64,000 bases of DNA. It comes from Coleophoma eucalyptorum (taxonomy: Eukaryota > Ascomycota > Leotiomycetes > Helotiales > Dermateaceae). Below the pieces are notes generated by a model. It was not told where the DNA came from. It saw only the letters and a program-made list of their open reading frames with translations, and searched no databases. The first letter of the stretch is position 1. Every line of letters begins with the position of its first letter. A program made the translations under genes and the position numbers. Positions 1-11,148 of the stretch are shown piece by piece. Location: NCBI GenBank assembly GCA_026120035.1, contig JALRME010000007.1:124001-188000 (forward strand), written 5' to 3'.

Positions 1-408
1 AAGCATCCAATTTTCTGCTGGTAGGGCATCCATTTTATTACCCATAGACTCTTCATGATTTTTATCGCGTGAAGTATTGATCTGGATAGTCGTTTCGATT
101 GCTTTGACGAGTGCTTCGACAACAAGAACAAGATTTGCATGCTGTGATATCAAAGGCAATTCAGTGTTTAATCCTTTGAAGATTTCTCTATCACACGGAT
201 CATGGGCAGATAGTTTGGCCATGTTATTTGAAATGGTTATTGCTGATTTTAGAGAAGCCTTTTGATACCGGCAAGCCTTTGAGATTGATTTGCAATCAAG
301 AGGGATGAGGCCAAGTCTATGAGCAATTTCTATCTGTTCGACAAGGGAGAGAACCCCCAAAGTCCAAAACAGTATTAGAAACCCTGGATATATGGTATGC
401 TTAGCAAA
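1..408. other. intergenic, no gene seen
   Basis: No reading frame here has recognisable family motifs or credible splice-linked exons. The only open frame on the plus strand is a 62-codon stretch without signal peptide or domain. The stretch lies downstream of the regulator that ends at 409 on the minus strand, so it probably holds that gene's 3' untranslated region. Confidence 0.5.
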
Positions 409-2454
409 TCAAATAGGGTTTGATGACGGATTCTGAAACATACCAGAAGATGCCTTGGCAGTTCGGGAAAGCTTGTCAAATTCGCATGTACAGTTTTCAC
501 AGAACTGACCATAAATCGAGTCGAATTCATCCAAGGTTGTCATAGCTCCATCTACGAGGGCAGGAATCTCCAAACCATCATTTATGATATTTCCTATGTG
601 TAAAACTTTCCTCAGATGAATAAATTGCCTGAATAAGAGAAGGATGTGACTGATTGCTCGTCGGCATATGTTTGGTATTTCGACGTCATTAAGAGGAATA
701 CTTGTCCACATTAGCTCCGATGGCGAGAACACCGAAGAATAAAGATCTGATATCACAATCAGGCTATGAATCAATTTATTGAAAACGGGCAAAATGACAA
801 TACCTGATTTAATAGGAATATCTTGGAGAATACATTCTCGGTCAGAGACCATCGATGCCATTGTATCTCGCATATAACCAAACCAGTGGAATATTTTGAT
901 AGAAGACTCCAAAAGGGTGCGATACGTTGATGTTAAACTCAGATGCTTACTATAATATTCTTCCACTAATTTTTTCAAAGCCAGAAATTCTTCTAGACCT
1001 TGGCGAAGAACATCATTTAATTCCTGGGTTAGGTTTCTGGCGTCGGTTGGGGCATTCATAATGTTGAACAAGAACATCGTATATATGCGTGTGAAAGAAT
1101 GGTGCGGCTTAGTATTCAAGATTTGAGACCGGGCGTTGAACCAAGCTATAGCAAAGACGCGAGCATTGCTAACAGTAAGGCCAAAGTTCCCATCTTTCCA
1201 TGGTTGATGGCTATTGTCATGGGTTGAGCTGATTGAAGAGTTTCTGACATCCAGATCATCGCAGGCTGACCATTGAAGTGCGAAAGCACGCTGTGTCGCG
1301 ACCAAGGCATCTTCATCTTCTTGCTTTGTTTGTTTATCGAGCCTATTGCCGTAGAGATGACTAAAATGGTCGAGAAATCGAGCAAGGCCAACAAAGGTAA
1401 TCTTCCTTGCTTCTTTCTCCTCTAAAATCTTTGAGGATCTGGGCGAATTCAAGCATCCTGGTGATGAAAATTTCTCGGGAGTCATTCCCGGGGTCTGTTT
1501 TGCACCAGGTCTGTCAACCGAATTGTCAGACACAGGCGGAAAGTCGGAGATGTTGTGAGCTGTGATCTCTTCTTCTCCTTCAACAAAATAATATCTGTCC
1601 ATTGGCAAGTATAGATTGCAGGTATAAGACAAATACCGAGACTCAATTCCATTCATCATAGTCCTGTACACGTCATCGAGATAGTCACCGAGTAGACTTC
1701 TTGTGGTGGTTGAGTTGAGCAGTTGGATAGGGCTGCCATCCCAGAGTCCAGGATTATACTCCTTGGAGATTGTACACATCTGTGTAGTATCAAATCCTGA
1801 GGTTTCCATAACCTCTGGAATAACGTAGGTCGGCCAATCCTCCCCAAGAGCATTGAAACCACCAAACTCTGTAGTAAGGGCGAGATTAAGCGCAGAACTC
1901 TGTGTCTCTTCCATCTTGCTTCTCAAATCTGCTTGAGAGGGTAGTACACTGTAATTCTGGTCGTTATATGGTGATTGAACGGGCTGATTTGGATCGGGCT
2001 TTCCTGGTATGAGGAACTTGTCGGCGACTAAAGCACCCGGTGCTGAAATGTTAAAGCTCGTAGGTGCATTGAACTCAGGCATCAAAGATTTCCACTCTTC
2101 CCCCAGATCACCGAGGCTGGTAAAGCTACCAGTAATAGCGAGATCAAAACTAGAACTTCGTGGTTCTTTGGAATTGCTTTCTGGGTCTGCTCGGAAGGTT
2201 GATTGGCTGCTTTTCTGATTGCACTTGTCTCGTGGATGTGATCGGGCGATAGCCTCTATCCATCTTGCCTTTTTCTCTTCTTTACGAGCAGTGATAAAAT
2301 CAAAGGTACATCTGCGTTCTACATAGGTGCAGTTGAGGCAAGACTCTCCTGGGGTGCCGAGAGCTGCCGATGGAAATACACATTTGCGCTTCGAGTGGCG
2401 ACATTGATCGCAACTAGAATTCTGACGCCGTGTAGTCATGTTAGTACAAGGCAT
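409..2454 (-). CDS. Zn(II)2Cys6 transcription factor, intronless
   Basis: A nuclear DNA-binding regulator of 681 aa read from one uninterrupted frame. The binuclear zinc cluster sits at residues 15-49 with cysteines 15, 18, 25, 39, 42 and 49 (C-x2-C-x6-C-x13-C-x2-C-x6-C), followed by a basic lysine/arginine stretch near residues 57-66. The first ATG at 2454 is used; a second Met lies at residue 6, also before the cluster. The middle is Ser/Pro/acidic rich and looks disordered. The C-terminal half is helical and leucine-rich, but I could not recognise a canonical fungal_trans domain. It is isolated by about 2.9 kb of empty DNA upstream, so no target pathway can be read from position. The zinc cluster identification is secure; the regulated genes are unknown. 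Confidence 0.93.
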   Translation of the reverse strand: MPCTNMTTRRQNSSCDQCRHSKRKCVFPSAALGTPGESCLNCTYVERRCTFDFITARKEEKKARWIEAIARSHPRDKCNQKSSQSTFRADPESNSKEPRSSSFDLAITGSFTSLGDLGEEWKSLMPEFNAPTSFNISAPGALVADKFLIPGKPDPNQPVQSPYNDQNYSVLPSQADLRSKMEETQSSALNLALTTEFGGFNALGEDWPTYVIPEVMETSGFDTTQMCTISKEYNPGLWDGSPIQLLNSTTTRSLLGDYLDDVYRTMMNGIESRYLSYTCNLYLPMDRYYFVEGEEEITAHNISDFPPVSDNSVDRPGAKQTPGMTPEKFSSPGCLNSPRSSKILEEKEARKITFVGLARFLDHFSHLYGNRLDKQTKQEDEDALVATQRAFALQWSACDDLDVRNSSISSTHDNSHQPWKDGNFGLTVSNARVFAIAWFNARSQILNTKPHHSFTRIYTMFLFNIMNAPTDARNLTQELNDVLRQGLEEFLALKKLVEEYYSKHLSLTSTYRTLLESSIKIFHWFGYMRDTMASMVSDRECILQDIPIKSGIVILPVFNKLIHSLIVISDLYSSVFSPSELMWTSIPLNDVEIPNICRRAISHILLLFRQFIHLRKVLHIGNIINDGLEIPALVDGAMTTLDEFDSIYGQFCENCTCEFDKLSRTAKASSGMFQNPSSNPI

Positions 2455-5395
2455 TGAATTGAAATCATAAGATGCACATAGAATTAAAAAAGTTTATGGT
2501 TCCCGCCTTGCTGTAACTGACAAGCAGCTGATAGTAGTTGTGGACGAAGCAATATTAAGGAGTCAAGAACTTTGCTAAATCCGACGCTCCCGGCATCAAC
2601 TCCATTATCGTGTGGGGACACCCAGACCCCAGCGTGGAAGAGTGAAAGACATCATCCGTCTCCACTGTGCGTCTTGTATACCGTGATAATGATGTATTGT
2701 CTTCTTACCCTAGGTCTCAAGACCTTCCTTGGGCACCCTGAAATTATGAATTACAACTTGCTCATTGGTGTTAAGCGGTATCGATCTAGCTATGCTCAAA
2801 TGACTGAAGTTAATACTCCAGAGTTCTCCGTGAGCTCTTTTATCGATGCCGAATACCAATTTGAGACGATCAATTTCTTCGCACGATCTTCTCTACCGAA
2901 TTATTCCAGAATTTTGCTGGAACAACAGAATCAGAATCCGGGCTATAATCCTCTCTTATAAATGCTCAATCACAGGAAATAAAACTTATAGCGCATGTAA
3001 GCAGGCCAAAACAGAGACAAACTTCCTTTCCGACTTTGTTTATACTTTCTGTACAATAACTTGCCAAAGGGATTGAACAATAATATGTTGCTGAAACTAG
3101 AATGATTGAAGCTACTTTCACATCGTGCGATTGCTTCTACAACCGCTCCGCGGTTCCCGACTGGTCAGCCGTCGGATCCGCGGCACGTCAGAGGATACCA
3201 CTGCCGTCTACATTAACCTGAAAGGTATGACGAAAACCAAGCCTTGGGAGTCCCACTCATCATGCATTGCACTGGTGTTTTACAATGTGGGACCTGGTCT
3301 AGGTTCAAGTAGTCCTCGTCACGTGCTATCTGAAGTCATCGACGCACTGTTCCGTGCCTTTTGGATTGGCGAGAAACCAATTCAACTTCCACATACTTTC
3401 AGAAGCGTTCTATTCGATATTTCAGGCACACTGCTGTTAATAAGGATAGGAAAAATGGTAACAATTTCTTATGCTCCTTGCCCGCGAGATAGCTTGGCGG
3501 TATAATTGGTTGATCGAAGCACAGCTTTGCGGCACAACACTAGTAAAGCAGTAGAGAATGGAGCTTGTGGCTTGCCCTAGATGAGCGCCATAAAGGCGGG
3601 TGAACACGAGGGGTAGTGTGGGCTTGACTATATGAGACAAGTTGCTGCATTCCTTAAACTTCAGAGACTCCCAACCTCACCATAGATATCCTTCCGTGGA
3701 ATGCTCAAGATGATTAATCCAGAAAATATTTTCTTTAGTTGAACTGATTAGGAATCTCTATTTAAGCCTCAATACCTAGTATTTCAATCGATGTCTAGTA
3801 GTACCCCCAGTGAAGCAAGGTCCCAATTAAATTCTAAATTTTAACTTTTCAAGGAATTTTTGACCTCCACGGAGGTTGCCAGATACTTAAATTCCATTTT
3901 TTGTCGATCATAATTCTCTCACGACGAGCAGACTTTCCCTCTTTCTGTCCATTGTCTTCAAGCTGAGCCTTGAAACGGGTCAATTTTCGATCTACCAATG
4001 AAGCCCACACCTCAAAACTTCTGCTGGCAATCCATCGAGATTAGATAACCAGATGGTATAACGGCCTGCTAATCACGCCCTGTTCCAGCTCCTCCACTAC
4101 CTGCCGGCCCGTCCCTATCGGGCTTATCTTAGCTTGACGCTCTTCTGGAGCGGAAAGTCCAAATTTAGCGCAAAACAGAAACATGGCATTGGGCCCTATC
4201 TAAAGGAAGGGATGCTTTTTGGTCGGTAGCATGGATAATCTTCGATATCCTCTGGCTATCTCTGTTTACTAGGTACAATGGTCACTGCGCTATTTAGCAC
4301 CATGATATGCTGGCATAAGTCTCGTCTGCATGTCGATGGTTGGCCGAATATTTTGTCAGGATTTCAACATTGTAATATAGGCTCAATCAAGATCAGAGCC
4401 TGCAATAGATTATGGTGAACCATCGATATATAAGCTCTGCGTTTAAAAGTGAGTCTCTATTGGGTGGCGGTGAGAATATAGTGCGTACAGCTATGTGCCG
4501 CACATGCTATGCCAATACCAACAGGGATGATTGGCATGCGGCCCTGGAGATCTCGGCGTTTCTTCAACTCAAGCTAGATACCAATTCAACTTAGATTGAC
4601 CCAGGGAGAGAACTTCTTGTTTGGCCTTTAGCATTTGTCCTTTAAGTACAGCCAGTCTTTTGGTTGAATTAAGCGTCATCGGCCGACTGGCAACAGATAC
4701 TTAATTCTGTAACCTCAAACATGAAATTCCCAAGACTTCTCAATTCCACAATGGAAACAGTAAAAGTTTTAATATAATAGCCTTTAGATAGACTGAGTAG
4801 TATTGATTCATGAATAGGCTCAAGTTGGATCACCTAGTTTCTTTGACCCCGATACTGATTCCCTACCTATTATGACTTTCTTGGCCGACCCCGCAGAGCA
4901 CTTCAACTTTCTGGGCTACTTGCCTAGCATCCTACATAGTCTCTTTCGTTGGACAGAAAAAATTCTTGTCCTAGGTTCTTATTTGGAAGGTTGCTGGTAC
5001 ATGCCTTGCTTCACAACAGCACCTTTAGATTAGAGATGGAATCCTGCTTGAGCCGCTCCACATTATTCTTGCTCTGTTACATGCGGCTATGAGTTCTCTT
5101 CACGTACATTCTGAGCAGGATCATACACATACGTACAACCACTATTGTTGTAGACAAGAAATTTATATTACATTTAATTGAGCAATTGTATGTCAAAAGA
5201 ATTAACGGATTCAATTTCAAGCTGAAAGGAAAGCACCCGACTAGACCACACGTAAATAAGTACACCTTCTTTGCTCCCTTTCTTCTTTATTCCTCTCAAT
5301 ACAACTTCAATATCTATCCTACCTGCCTACCTGCGCACCACGTCTTCAACAAGTTATATATCGGGGTGTTTGCAGACCCCAGAAGACTTCCTAAG
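2455..5395. other. long AT-rich intergenic region
   Basis: Nearly 3 kb with several short open frames (60-130 codons) on the plus strand, none with a signal peptide, a domain motif or splice partners. I see no transposon ends, rRNA or tRNA. A decayed repeat is possible but not demonstrable by eye. The part next to 2454 should contain the promoter of the upstream regulator. Confidence 0.45.
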
Positions 5396-6625
5396 TTAAT
5401 GCGATAAACCTGGCAATGCTATCCTCTCAACATTAAAGTGGGGACAGGCCCATTGGGGTGTTATAAGAGAGAGATAGAAAAGGGTCCACACGTATCCCAC
5501 AAATTTCTGCCATAAAGGTGGTCGCGCTACTCCCTGAGATGTGAAGCCTCGATCCGTTGCCATCCCGTAGTAAATGGCCTTGGCAATGTCCTCGATCAGA
5601 ATCCCCGTCCCTGAATACAAAAAAAACGAAACCGCTCCTGTCTTAGAGGGGGCAATGTTGCACGCCCTATCGCTGTAAATATGCAACAGGCCTGAGATAC
5701 CGAAGCAGAGGTAGATCTTGGTGTAGCGTTGTATAATGCCCGTTTTCTTTAGGCCAAGAACATGATCGGAGATCAAATTTGAGTAGCATGTCAACATCGC
5801 ACGCATGTCTTGGTGCCAGAATTCTCCCCAAAAGTTACGCATACTGTATGACGATGCCATCGAGCCAAAGTGAGGCGGCCAGTCTGCCGGTTCATCGTTC
5901 AGGACACCCACGGCGAAAATAGAAGCAGAATCGTTGCCCAATAATTGGAAAAGAAGCGTAAATATCAAGAAAAAAAATGCCACAGCACAGCGGTTGACAT
6001 ATTCCTCCATGCTGACGTTTCCTTGGATAAGCCGGATAGGAAAATTCCATCGGTGGCTGGAACGACAAATACCAATGATTCCCGGGGTTGGCTCGCCGAT
6101 GAGCACGGCCAGAGAGCTGTATATTAAGAAAACGCGCGAAATCCGGAATCTTAGGAACTGGGCCCTAGATGGCACATAGCTGGGGTTTTTTGAACTAAAT
6201 TTCGGTACGCCTTTGACCTGGTCCACGGTCCCAATCAAGCGCTTGTTGAAAACCAGATCGGCCCCTCGACGAAATATATAATGGAAAGCGGATTCGCTAG
6301 GTGACTTTTTCTTTAGGTCTATGAAGACCCTGCGATTATATAGATGGTTGATAGACTCCAGCGCGAGATTGAGGCCCATAGTCGAACCGATGAACGCTCG
6401 CATTGGAAGAAATGTATGGATATCTAGCACTGAACGAGATGTAGTCAAAGTCAAGACGGTGATAGGTAAGAGCATAAGCCATCGCCTCCGCGACATTGGG
6501 TTCTGGAGGGCGGCATAAGCGAGACAACAGATAGCTCCGAAGGTGCAGGCGTATGCAGTCCCGAACTGGGGCGCATCGAAGGATTCGAGCACGCGTACGA
6601 GCTTGCTTTGGGTCTCAGAAACCAT
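5396..6625 (-). CDS. wax-synthase-like membrane-bound O-acyltransferase
   Basis: A 409-aa polytopic membrane protein in one exon. Several hydrophobic spans are visible, for example around residues 22-70, 165-185, 212-232 and 305-400. The segment NFWGEFWHQDMR near residue 265 matches the Phe-Trp...Trp-His block of the fungal wax synthase/MBOAT_2 family, and a second conserved His follows in the later span SGLLHIYSD. Family members transfer acyl groups from acyl-CoA to hydroxyls and often tailor secondary metabolites (acetylation). No biosynthetic core enzyme lies nearby, so the acceptor cannot be inferred. The start ATG at 6625 is directly preceded by a 12-bp tandem repeat. Fold assignment is fairly secure; substrate unknown. 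Confidence 0.82.
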   Translation of the reverse strand: MVSETQSKLVRVLESFDAPQFGTAYACTFGAICCLAYAALQNPMSRRRWLMLLPITVLTLTTSRSVLDIHTFLPMRAFIGSTMGLNLALESINHLYNRRVFIDLKKKSPSESAFHYIFRRGADLVFNKRLIGTVDQVKGVPKFSSKNPSYVPSRAQFLRFRISRVFLIYSSLAVLIGEPTPGIIGICRSSHRWNFPIRLIQGNVSMEEYVNRCAVAFFFLIFTLLFQLLGNDSASIFAVGVLNDEPADWPPHFGSMASSYSMRNFWGEFWHQDMRAMLTCYSNLISDHVLGLKKTGIIQRYTKIYLCFGISGLLHIYSDRACNIAPSKTGAVSFFLYSGTGILIEDIAKAIYYGMATDRGFTSQGVARPPLWQKFVGYVWTLFYLSLITPQWACPHFNVERIALPGLSH

Positions 6626-6630
6626 TGTAT

Positions 6631-6678
6631 TGTATTTGTTACTGTATTTGTTACTGTATTTGTTACTGTATGCGTTAC
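6631..6678. repeat. 12-bp tandem repeat before the acyltransferase start
   Basis: Three exact copies of TGTATTTGTTAC (6631-6666) and a fourth degenerate copy (6667-6678) lie 6-53 bases upstream of the minus-strand start codon, so they are probably in the 5' untranslated region or core promoter. Copy number may vary between strains. Confidence 0.8.
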
Positions 6679-7192
6679 GACTTCAATGTTCCTTTGCCTT
6701 CATTTGTAATTTTTGACAGTGGTAGTTAGGTAGATAAGGACAGGAAGCAACCCCTTGTTCTATCCGCCCTTGACAAGCATGGAATGTATAATATACCACT
6801 AAACTCTGACAGTACAAGTTACTTATGCTTGTGCGTCTCTTACCCCTTGCTTAGCTCTGAAAGTATAAGTATGTCGCTCTGCTATGCCGCAGGTTAACTT
6901 TCAAATGCTGGGTCTCCATGCCTGTTCGCAGGCCTAACTAGGCTAGTAGTAGAGCTATATCAGTTTACCATATTGCGACATTTAAGTTACTAGTTGACTT
7001 AAATGGTCCAAATTCGAATTCCATGATATACTTAGAGAATCTTACTAGAACACGAGCTTATGTTATTTGGATCCACACATTATAAGCACTTTAAAGGATT
7101 GAGCTAGGTAGTATTAGGCTTAATCTAGTCCAAATCCCACCATTTATTAGAAAACACTCTTTGAAACATGAATACAACAATCTCTCATCACT
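6679..7192. other. intergenic, no gene seen
   Basis: AT-rich spacer between the acyltransferase start and the 3' end of the GFA-domain gene. No reading frame or RNA gene is supportable; it should carry the acyltransferase promoter. Confidence 0.5.
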
Positions 7193-8323
7193 TTAGCCTT
7201 TAATTTTCTCCATCACCTCCGCACTCCCTTTCCAAGCCTCAGATACTTCCTCGTCAATACACTCCTCCATGAAACTGCACCTACCCCATTTCCAATCAAG
7301 CCATCTCCTAGCCATGCATCCCTCCTCGGCCCTCATAATTCCTACCGCCAAATCCAATTCATCTGGGCGTTGACCACACCAGTATGATACTGTCGCTCCA
7401 CAAGTACCACAGAAGCTTCTACACACGTCAGGTGATGACCAATAATGATTCAACGCTAGCTTTGAGTTCACATCTGGGCTGGAAATAGCGTTGCCAAAAG
7501 TCAATGGTGTCAAGGTTCCATCCAAGTTTTTTGGAGCATTGCCATTGAAAATGTTAGCAGGCGGAATCAAGGCCCATGGCACCAGCGACACGCCGGTAGA
7601 AAGACGACAAGAGAGACAGGCGCAGAGATATGTTAGATATTTTGTGGGATCCGAGGGAATATAGCGTGATTTTTCAGAGCCAGAGTTACACATGTAGTTG
7701 GCCCTTTTAATCAGGAGAGACACTCCGCTGCAATGACATTTGGCTGTGAGATAGGTGTCAGCTTCAGGCTGCGCCAGGGTACTGATGGATTGACCAGGGA
7801 GAGATAGAACGGTGGAATGTGGGAGTTCGAAAGAGTCTTGGTCAGGAAGTTGCCTGGAAGCTGCAGACCATGTTGGGATAGGGCTCCCGCCAAGACTGAG
7901 CAGGATAGGAGCCAGCCCACCATCGATGGTGTCGAACACATATTGATGCTTTGAAACTTTAATAGTGTCTGTTGAATGTGGGGTACTGTTCATGTTGTTA
8001 AGATTCTGCTCAATAATCCCTCCCAGGCAGTACCATTGAGTTTCTTGATGCTCGAGGACGAAGCAATGGCAGCCACATTTTGAGCAAAAGTAGCGCGTAA
8101 GGTTAGCAGAGCTTTTGTATGCTGTGAGTTTAGACAAGACGTCTTGGGACGGGGCTGAGTTGAGTTTCGGGAAAGAAGCACCAAGTGTCCCCGTGACATG
8201 ACGGCAGGAGTTGCAATAACATATATGCGTGGATATTGGAATTCCTAGACCGGTGAGAAGTGAGCCTGGCGCTGATATAGTGCCACAGAGGCAAGTGAGA
8301 TGCGCTGAGGATGAGGGGAACAT
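7193..8323 (-). CDS. protein with two GFA (CENP-V-type) zinc domains
   Basis: A 376-aa single-exon protein built from two tandem GFA domains (glutathione-dependent formaldehyde-activating enzyme/CENP-V fold). The first has CLCG near the N terminus, then CYCNSC and CSKCGCHC. The second has CHCSG, a Cys-x-x-Cys in the segment CACLSC, and CGTCGATV. These cysteine pairs are the zinc ligands of the fold. Bacterial Gfa was first described as accelerating glutathione-formaldehyde adduct formation, but most fungal paralogues have no proven activity. The ATG at 8323 is the first in-frame methionine; translation further upstream would need a non-ATG start. Domain call strong, function unknown. Confidence 0.88.
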   Translation of the reverse strand: MFPSSSAHLTCLCGTISAPGSLLTGLGIPISTHICYCNSCRHVTGTLGASFPKLNSAPSQDVLSKLTAYKSSANLTRYFCSKCGCHCFVLEHQETQWYCLGGIIEQNLNNMNSTPHSTDTIKVSKHQYVFDTIDGGLAPILLSLGGSPIPTWSAASRQLPDQDSFELPHSTVLSLPGQSISTLAQPEADTYLTAKCHCSGVSLLIKRANYMCNSGSEKSRYIPSDPTKYLTYLCACLSCRLSTGVSLVPWALIPPANIFNGNAPKNLDGTLTPLTFGNAISSPDVNSKLALNHYWSSPDVCRSFCGTCGATVSYWCGQRPDELDLAVGIMRAEEGCMARRWLDWKWGRCSFMEECIDEEVSEAWKGSAEVMEKIKG

Positions 8324-9205
8324 GGTGAAACGATAGAGCGAGGAGTGGGGAGGTTGGGGATTGGTAGTGTCTAGATTCCACACGCGGGAGCTCTAGAGGA
8401 TGTCCTGAGGTTGTGCTAAAATGTAAAAGACAAGGCTCTTTCGTAACGACCATGTACCGTAATCCCTTTACAAAAATGTGTACTCGTCTTTGAGATCAAA
8501 CCTCTCCCTTCTTCTATCAATGTAGCGACAAAGATAAGAAAGAGAACGTCATGGTCAGGTGCAATATCATGTGACATAATCTGGACAGAAGTATTAGGCA
8601 TCCTCTATGCATATAGTCATATAGCAGCATAATAGATTATCTTTCTGTCGAAGGGTTGATTTTGTCTTATTACGACCACTTTATATACTAGTAATTTGAA
8701 ACGAACAGATCCTGGTTAATGATAGGTATTAGCAAACAAGGGATGGGGTTTCAATCAGTTGGCGAGACGAAGTTGTCAAATGCTTGTTCCATTTTGGTGC
8801 GATAACTATTTTCTCAAAGTATTAATAATAATTTTTCTAAAGTAGATATCTGACTAATCTCTTCAAAAAAAAAAAATTTCTAAAGTCCGCACAAAAATAA
8901 TTGATACGAAAGGAACATACTCATCATATTATCGCTAGCAAATACTTAGTTTCATATTAACGAAGACCAGAATTCATATTAGCTAAATTCAACTAATATG
9001 CAAATAAAGAATGGTGAAGATCAACAAGGAAGTCAAGTTATTTCTAAAAATAAAGCGTGAAATTCATGTATAAATAAAACGTATTATGAATAGGATTCTC
9101 AGTTCCCGACATCCCTTATTTACCGATATAAAAACAACCCATTTACACCATGAATAAGGAAGGATAATTAACATTAAGCTACATATCGTGTGAAACGCTT
9201 TCTTA
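8324..9205. other. AT-rich intergenic region
   Basis: Contains an A(13) run near 8866-8878 and no supportable gene. It holds the promoter of the GFA-domain gene and the 3' flank of the oxidoreductase gene. Confidence 0.5.
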
Positions 9206-10462
9206 TCAAGATTCTTTAGCCCACTGTTTTCCACTCCATAAATTCCCTGTCGTCCAGAGCCAGTAATCTCGACCTTTGATCAGCCACACCAGGAAGCTTG
9301 GCAACTGGAATCCCATCGCGGCGCCAACACCTTTGCTCTTTCCAATTGGCACCATTTGCGTCTCCCGGATATCTTCCTTGAAGATTCGGTCCTCCCCAAC
9401 GGCATCATATTCTACCCCAGAGGCAAGAAGTAGGTCGCGCTTAATATTAGCGCAAAGAATAGGAACCGCGTTGAGAATCTGATGAACCGCAGGCCGCGCA
9501 CAAGATGCCACATCACCAATAGCATAGATACGTTGTCCAGCCTGATCAACCCGCAAAGTTGAGACGTTGGTATCGATACGGCCATCTGCTGACAAGAGCG
9601 ATGTGTCGACGAAATCAGTGTTAGGTCGCAGACCCACAGCAGGTATATAGAGATCGGCTTCCAGCGTCTCCCCATTTTCGAGTGTTACTACTGCATTGGT
9701 CGCTACGTCGTCTGTCCCTGCATTATGCGGTACTACGCTTTGGACTCGCACATTCTTGATGACACTCACGCCCAGTAAGGCGAGGTAGCCCTCAGCTTTC
9801 TTTGCAATAGCAGGGCGAAGGTCTGGTAAAATCTTCTCACCTGCAGTCACGACGGTGATTGAAACCGCAGGATTCTCCAATCTTGAACTGAACCATCCCG
9901 CGCGGCCATTCAGAAATTCACCAAGCTCAGCAGCTGTTTCAATACCTGCAGGACCTCCACCGGCGATGACAATCTTTTTCGCTGTTGGTAAAGCCTTCCG
10001 AAACGTTGCCCAGCTTTTTCGCAAGTAATCAAAATCGCGGTTCAGACTAAGTAGCGGAGAAGGCGTGGATGCGCCAGTAGCGATGATAAGAGCATAGAAA
10101 TCGATCTGCTCAGAGGTGCCGTTAGGTATTTCGATGGACACAGTACGATTTGTATGGTCGAGCTTGGTTGCCGTGCCCTCAATGAAGTGGAAGCTATTCG
10201 TAGGATATTTCCCAAACAGCTTCATGATGTCGAGAAAGAGCTTTTCTTGTGGGAACATGTCGTCTGATATTAGTGCACGAGGGCAAGCGGGACGGCACAT
10301 GACCTTCGACGAGGTAGAAACAATAGTGACCTGGTATGATGCCTGGTCTGTCATACGTGGAACAACGTGCTTGAGAACATAGTGTGCAGTAGAGATCCCA
10401 GCATAACTTCCACCGAGGATTACTATCTTTCTTTGAGACTCTGAGGTTTTACTCTGTGCCAT
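9206..10462 (-). CDS. AIF/AMID-like FAD-dependent NAD(P)H oxidoreductase
   Basis: A 418-aa single-exon flavoprotein of the pyridine nucleotide-disulfide oxidoreductase fold, closest in style to fungal AIF-2/AMID-type (FSP1-related) proteins. An N-terminal FAD-binding Rossmann motif (VILGGSYAGIS), a second dinucleotide motif (IAGGGPAGIETAAELG) and a C-terminal YAIGDVAS block that contacts FAD are all visible. No redox-active CxxC disulfide is present. It is likely an NAD(P)H:quinone-type reductase. The first true ATG is at 10462. A longer in-frame extension exists upstream with a hydrophobic stretch but no ATG, so I did not include it. Confident on fold, uncertain on acceptor and location. Confidence 0.88.
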   Translation of the reverse strand: MAQSKTSESQRKIVILGGSYAGISTAHYVLKHVVPRMTDQASYQVTIVSTSSKVMCRPACPRALISDDMFPQEKLFLDIMKLFGKYPTNSFHFIEGTATKLDHTNRTVSIEIPNGTSEQIDFYALIIATGASTPSPLLSLNRDFDYLRKSWATFRKALPTAKKIVIAGGGPAGIETAAELGEFLNGRAGWFSSRLENPAVSITVVTAGEKILPDLRPAIAKKAEGYLALLGVSVIKNVRVQSVVPHNAGTDDVATNAVVTLENGETLEADLYIPAVGLRPNTDFVDTSLLSADGRIDTNVSTLRVDQAGQRIYAIGDVASCARPAVHQILNAVPILCANIKRDLLLASGVEYDAVGEDRIFKEDIRETQMVPIGKSKGVGAAMGFQLPSFLVWLIKGRDYWLWTTGNLWSGKQWAKES

Positions 10463-11148
10463 ATCCAAGTTAGAATTGAAATTGAACGGCTTCAGCAAGC
10501 GAGCAGCAATATAAAGATTAAAGAAAGTCAAAAGAGAAGTAGGGATGCAGATCGCTGGAGAATCTTTGGTGTGTATCTGGTATAAAGCAGAATATTTCTT
10601 TAAAAGAGCCCAGTAATGGCAAGTAAAATCATGAAATATATAACCAGATCTCAAGGCAACAACAATGCGCTATCATCGAGCTGACTAGGACGAAGTTGGT
10701 CACGTGTAGTTTCGGCCATTCGCGCTTTCAGTTAAGGCCGAGGAGAAGCCATTCTGCGGTGGAAGGCGAGCATATGCTTGGACTACGTTTTAGAGTTATA
10801 TACTATAACTAAAGCCTATAAGCTTGTATTTGTTCTGCAAGATTCCTATCACGGGATTGGCTATTAGATGCATAGTCGTAGTGTCCTTACCCTCTTCGGC
10901 AGCGCCATCTTCTCTGTTTCAACGACTCCGACAGAAGTAGCATAGACCTTTCAACCAATTGTATACCATTAGCATCTCCATCCGTGTTCAATTTCACTTT
11001 TCGGTTGTCTTTGGGAAAGAGTGCCCCTAATCAATTGGAGCCAACAACTTTGGGAAATCAATACCATATGGCATGCTATTGACGGTACAACCGCTTCTAT
11101 ATTTTGCAAACTATGACCCTCTACTAAGCCGTTACCTATCTTTAGGGC
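10463..11148. other. intergenic, no gene seen
   Basis: Separates two minus-strand genes. No conserved frame visible; contains the oxidoreductase promoter and the amidohydrolase 3' flank. Confidence 0.5.

Noticed and set aside
2572..3505. Overlapping plus-strand frames of 76-129 codons
   Set aside because: No domain, signal peptide, splice partners or consistent frame; probably chance in an intergenic region.
9206..10654. Longer oxidoreductase with an N-terminal membrane segment
   Set aside because: The extension has no ATG; the first methionine is at 10462.
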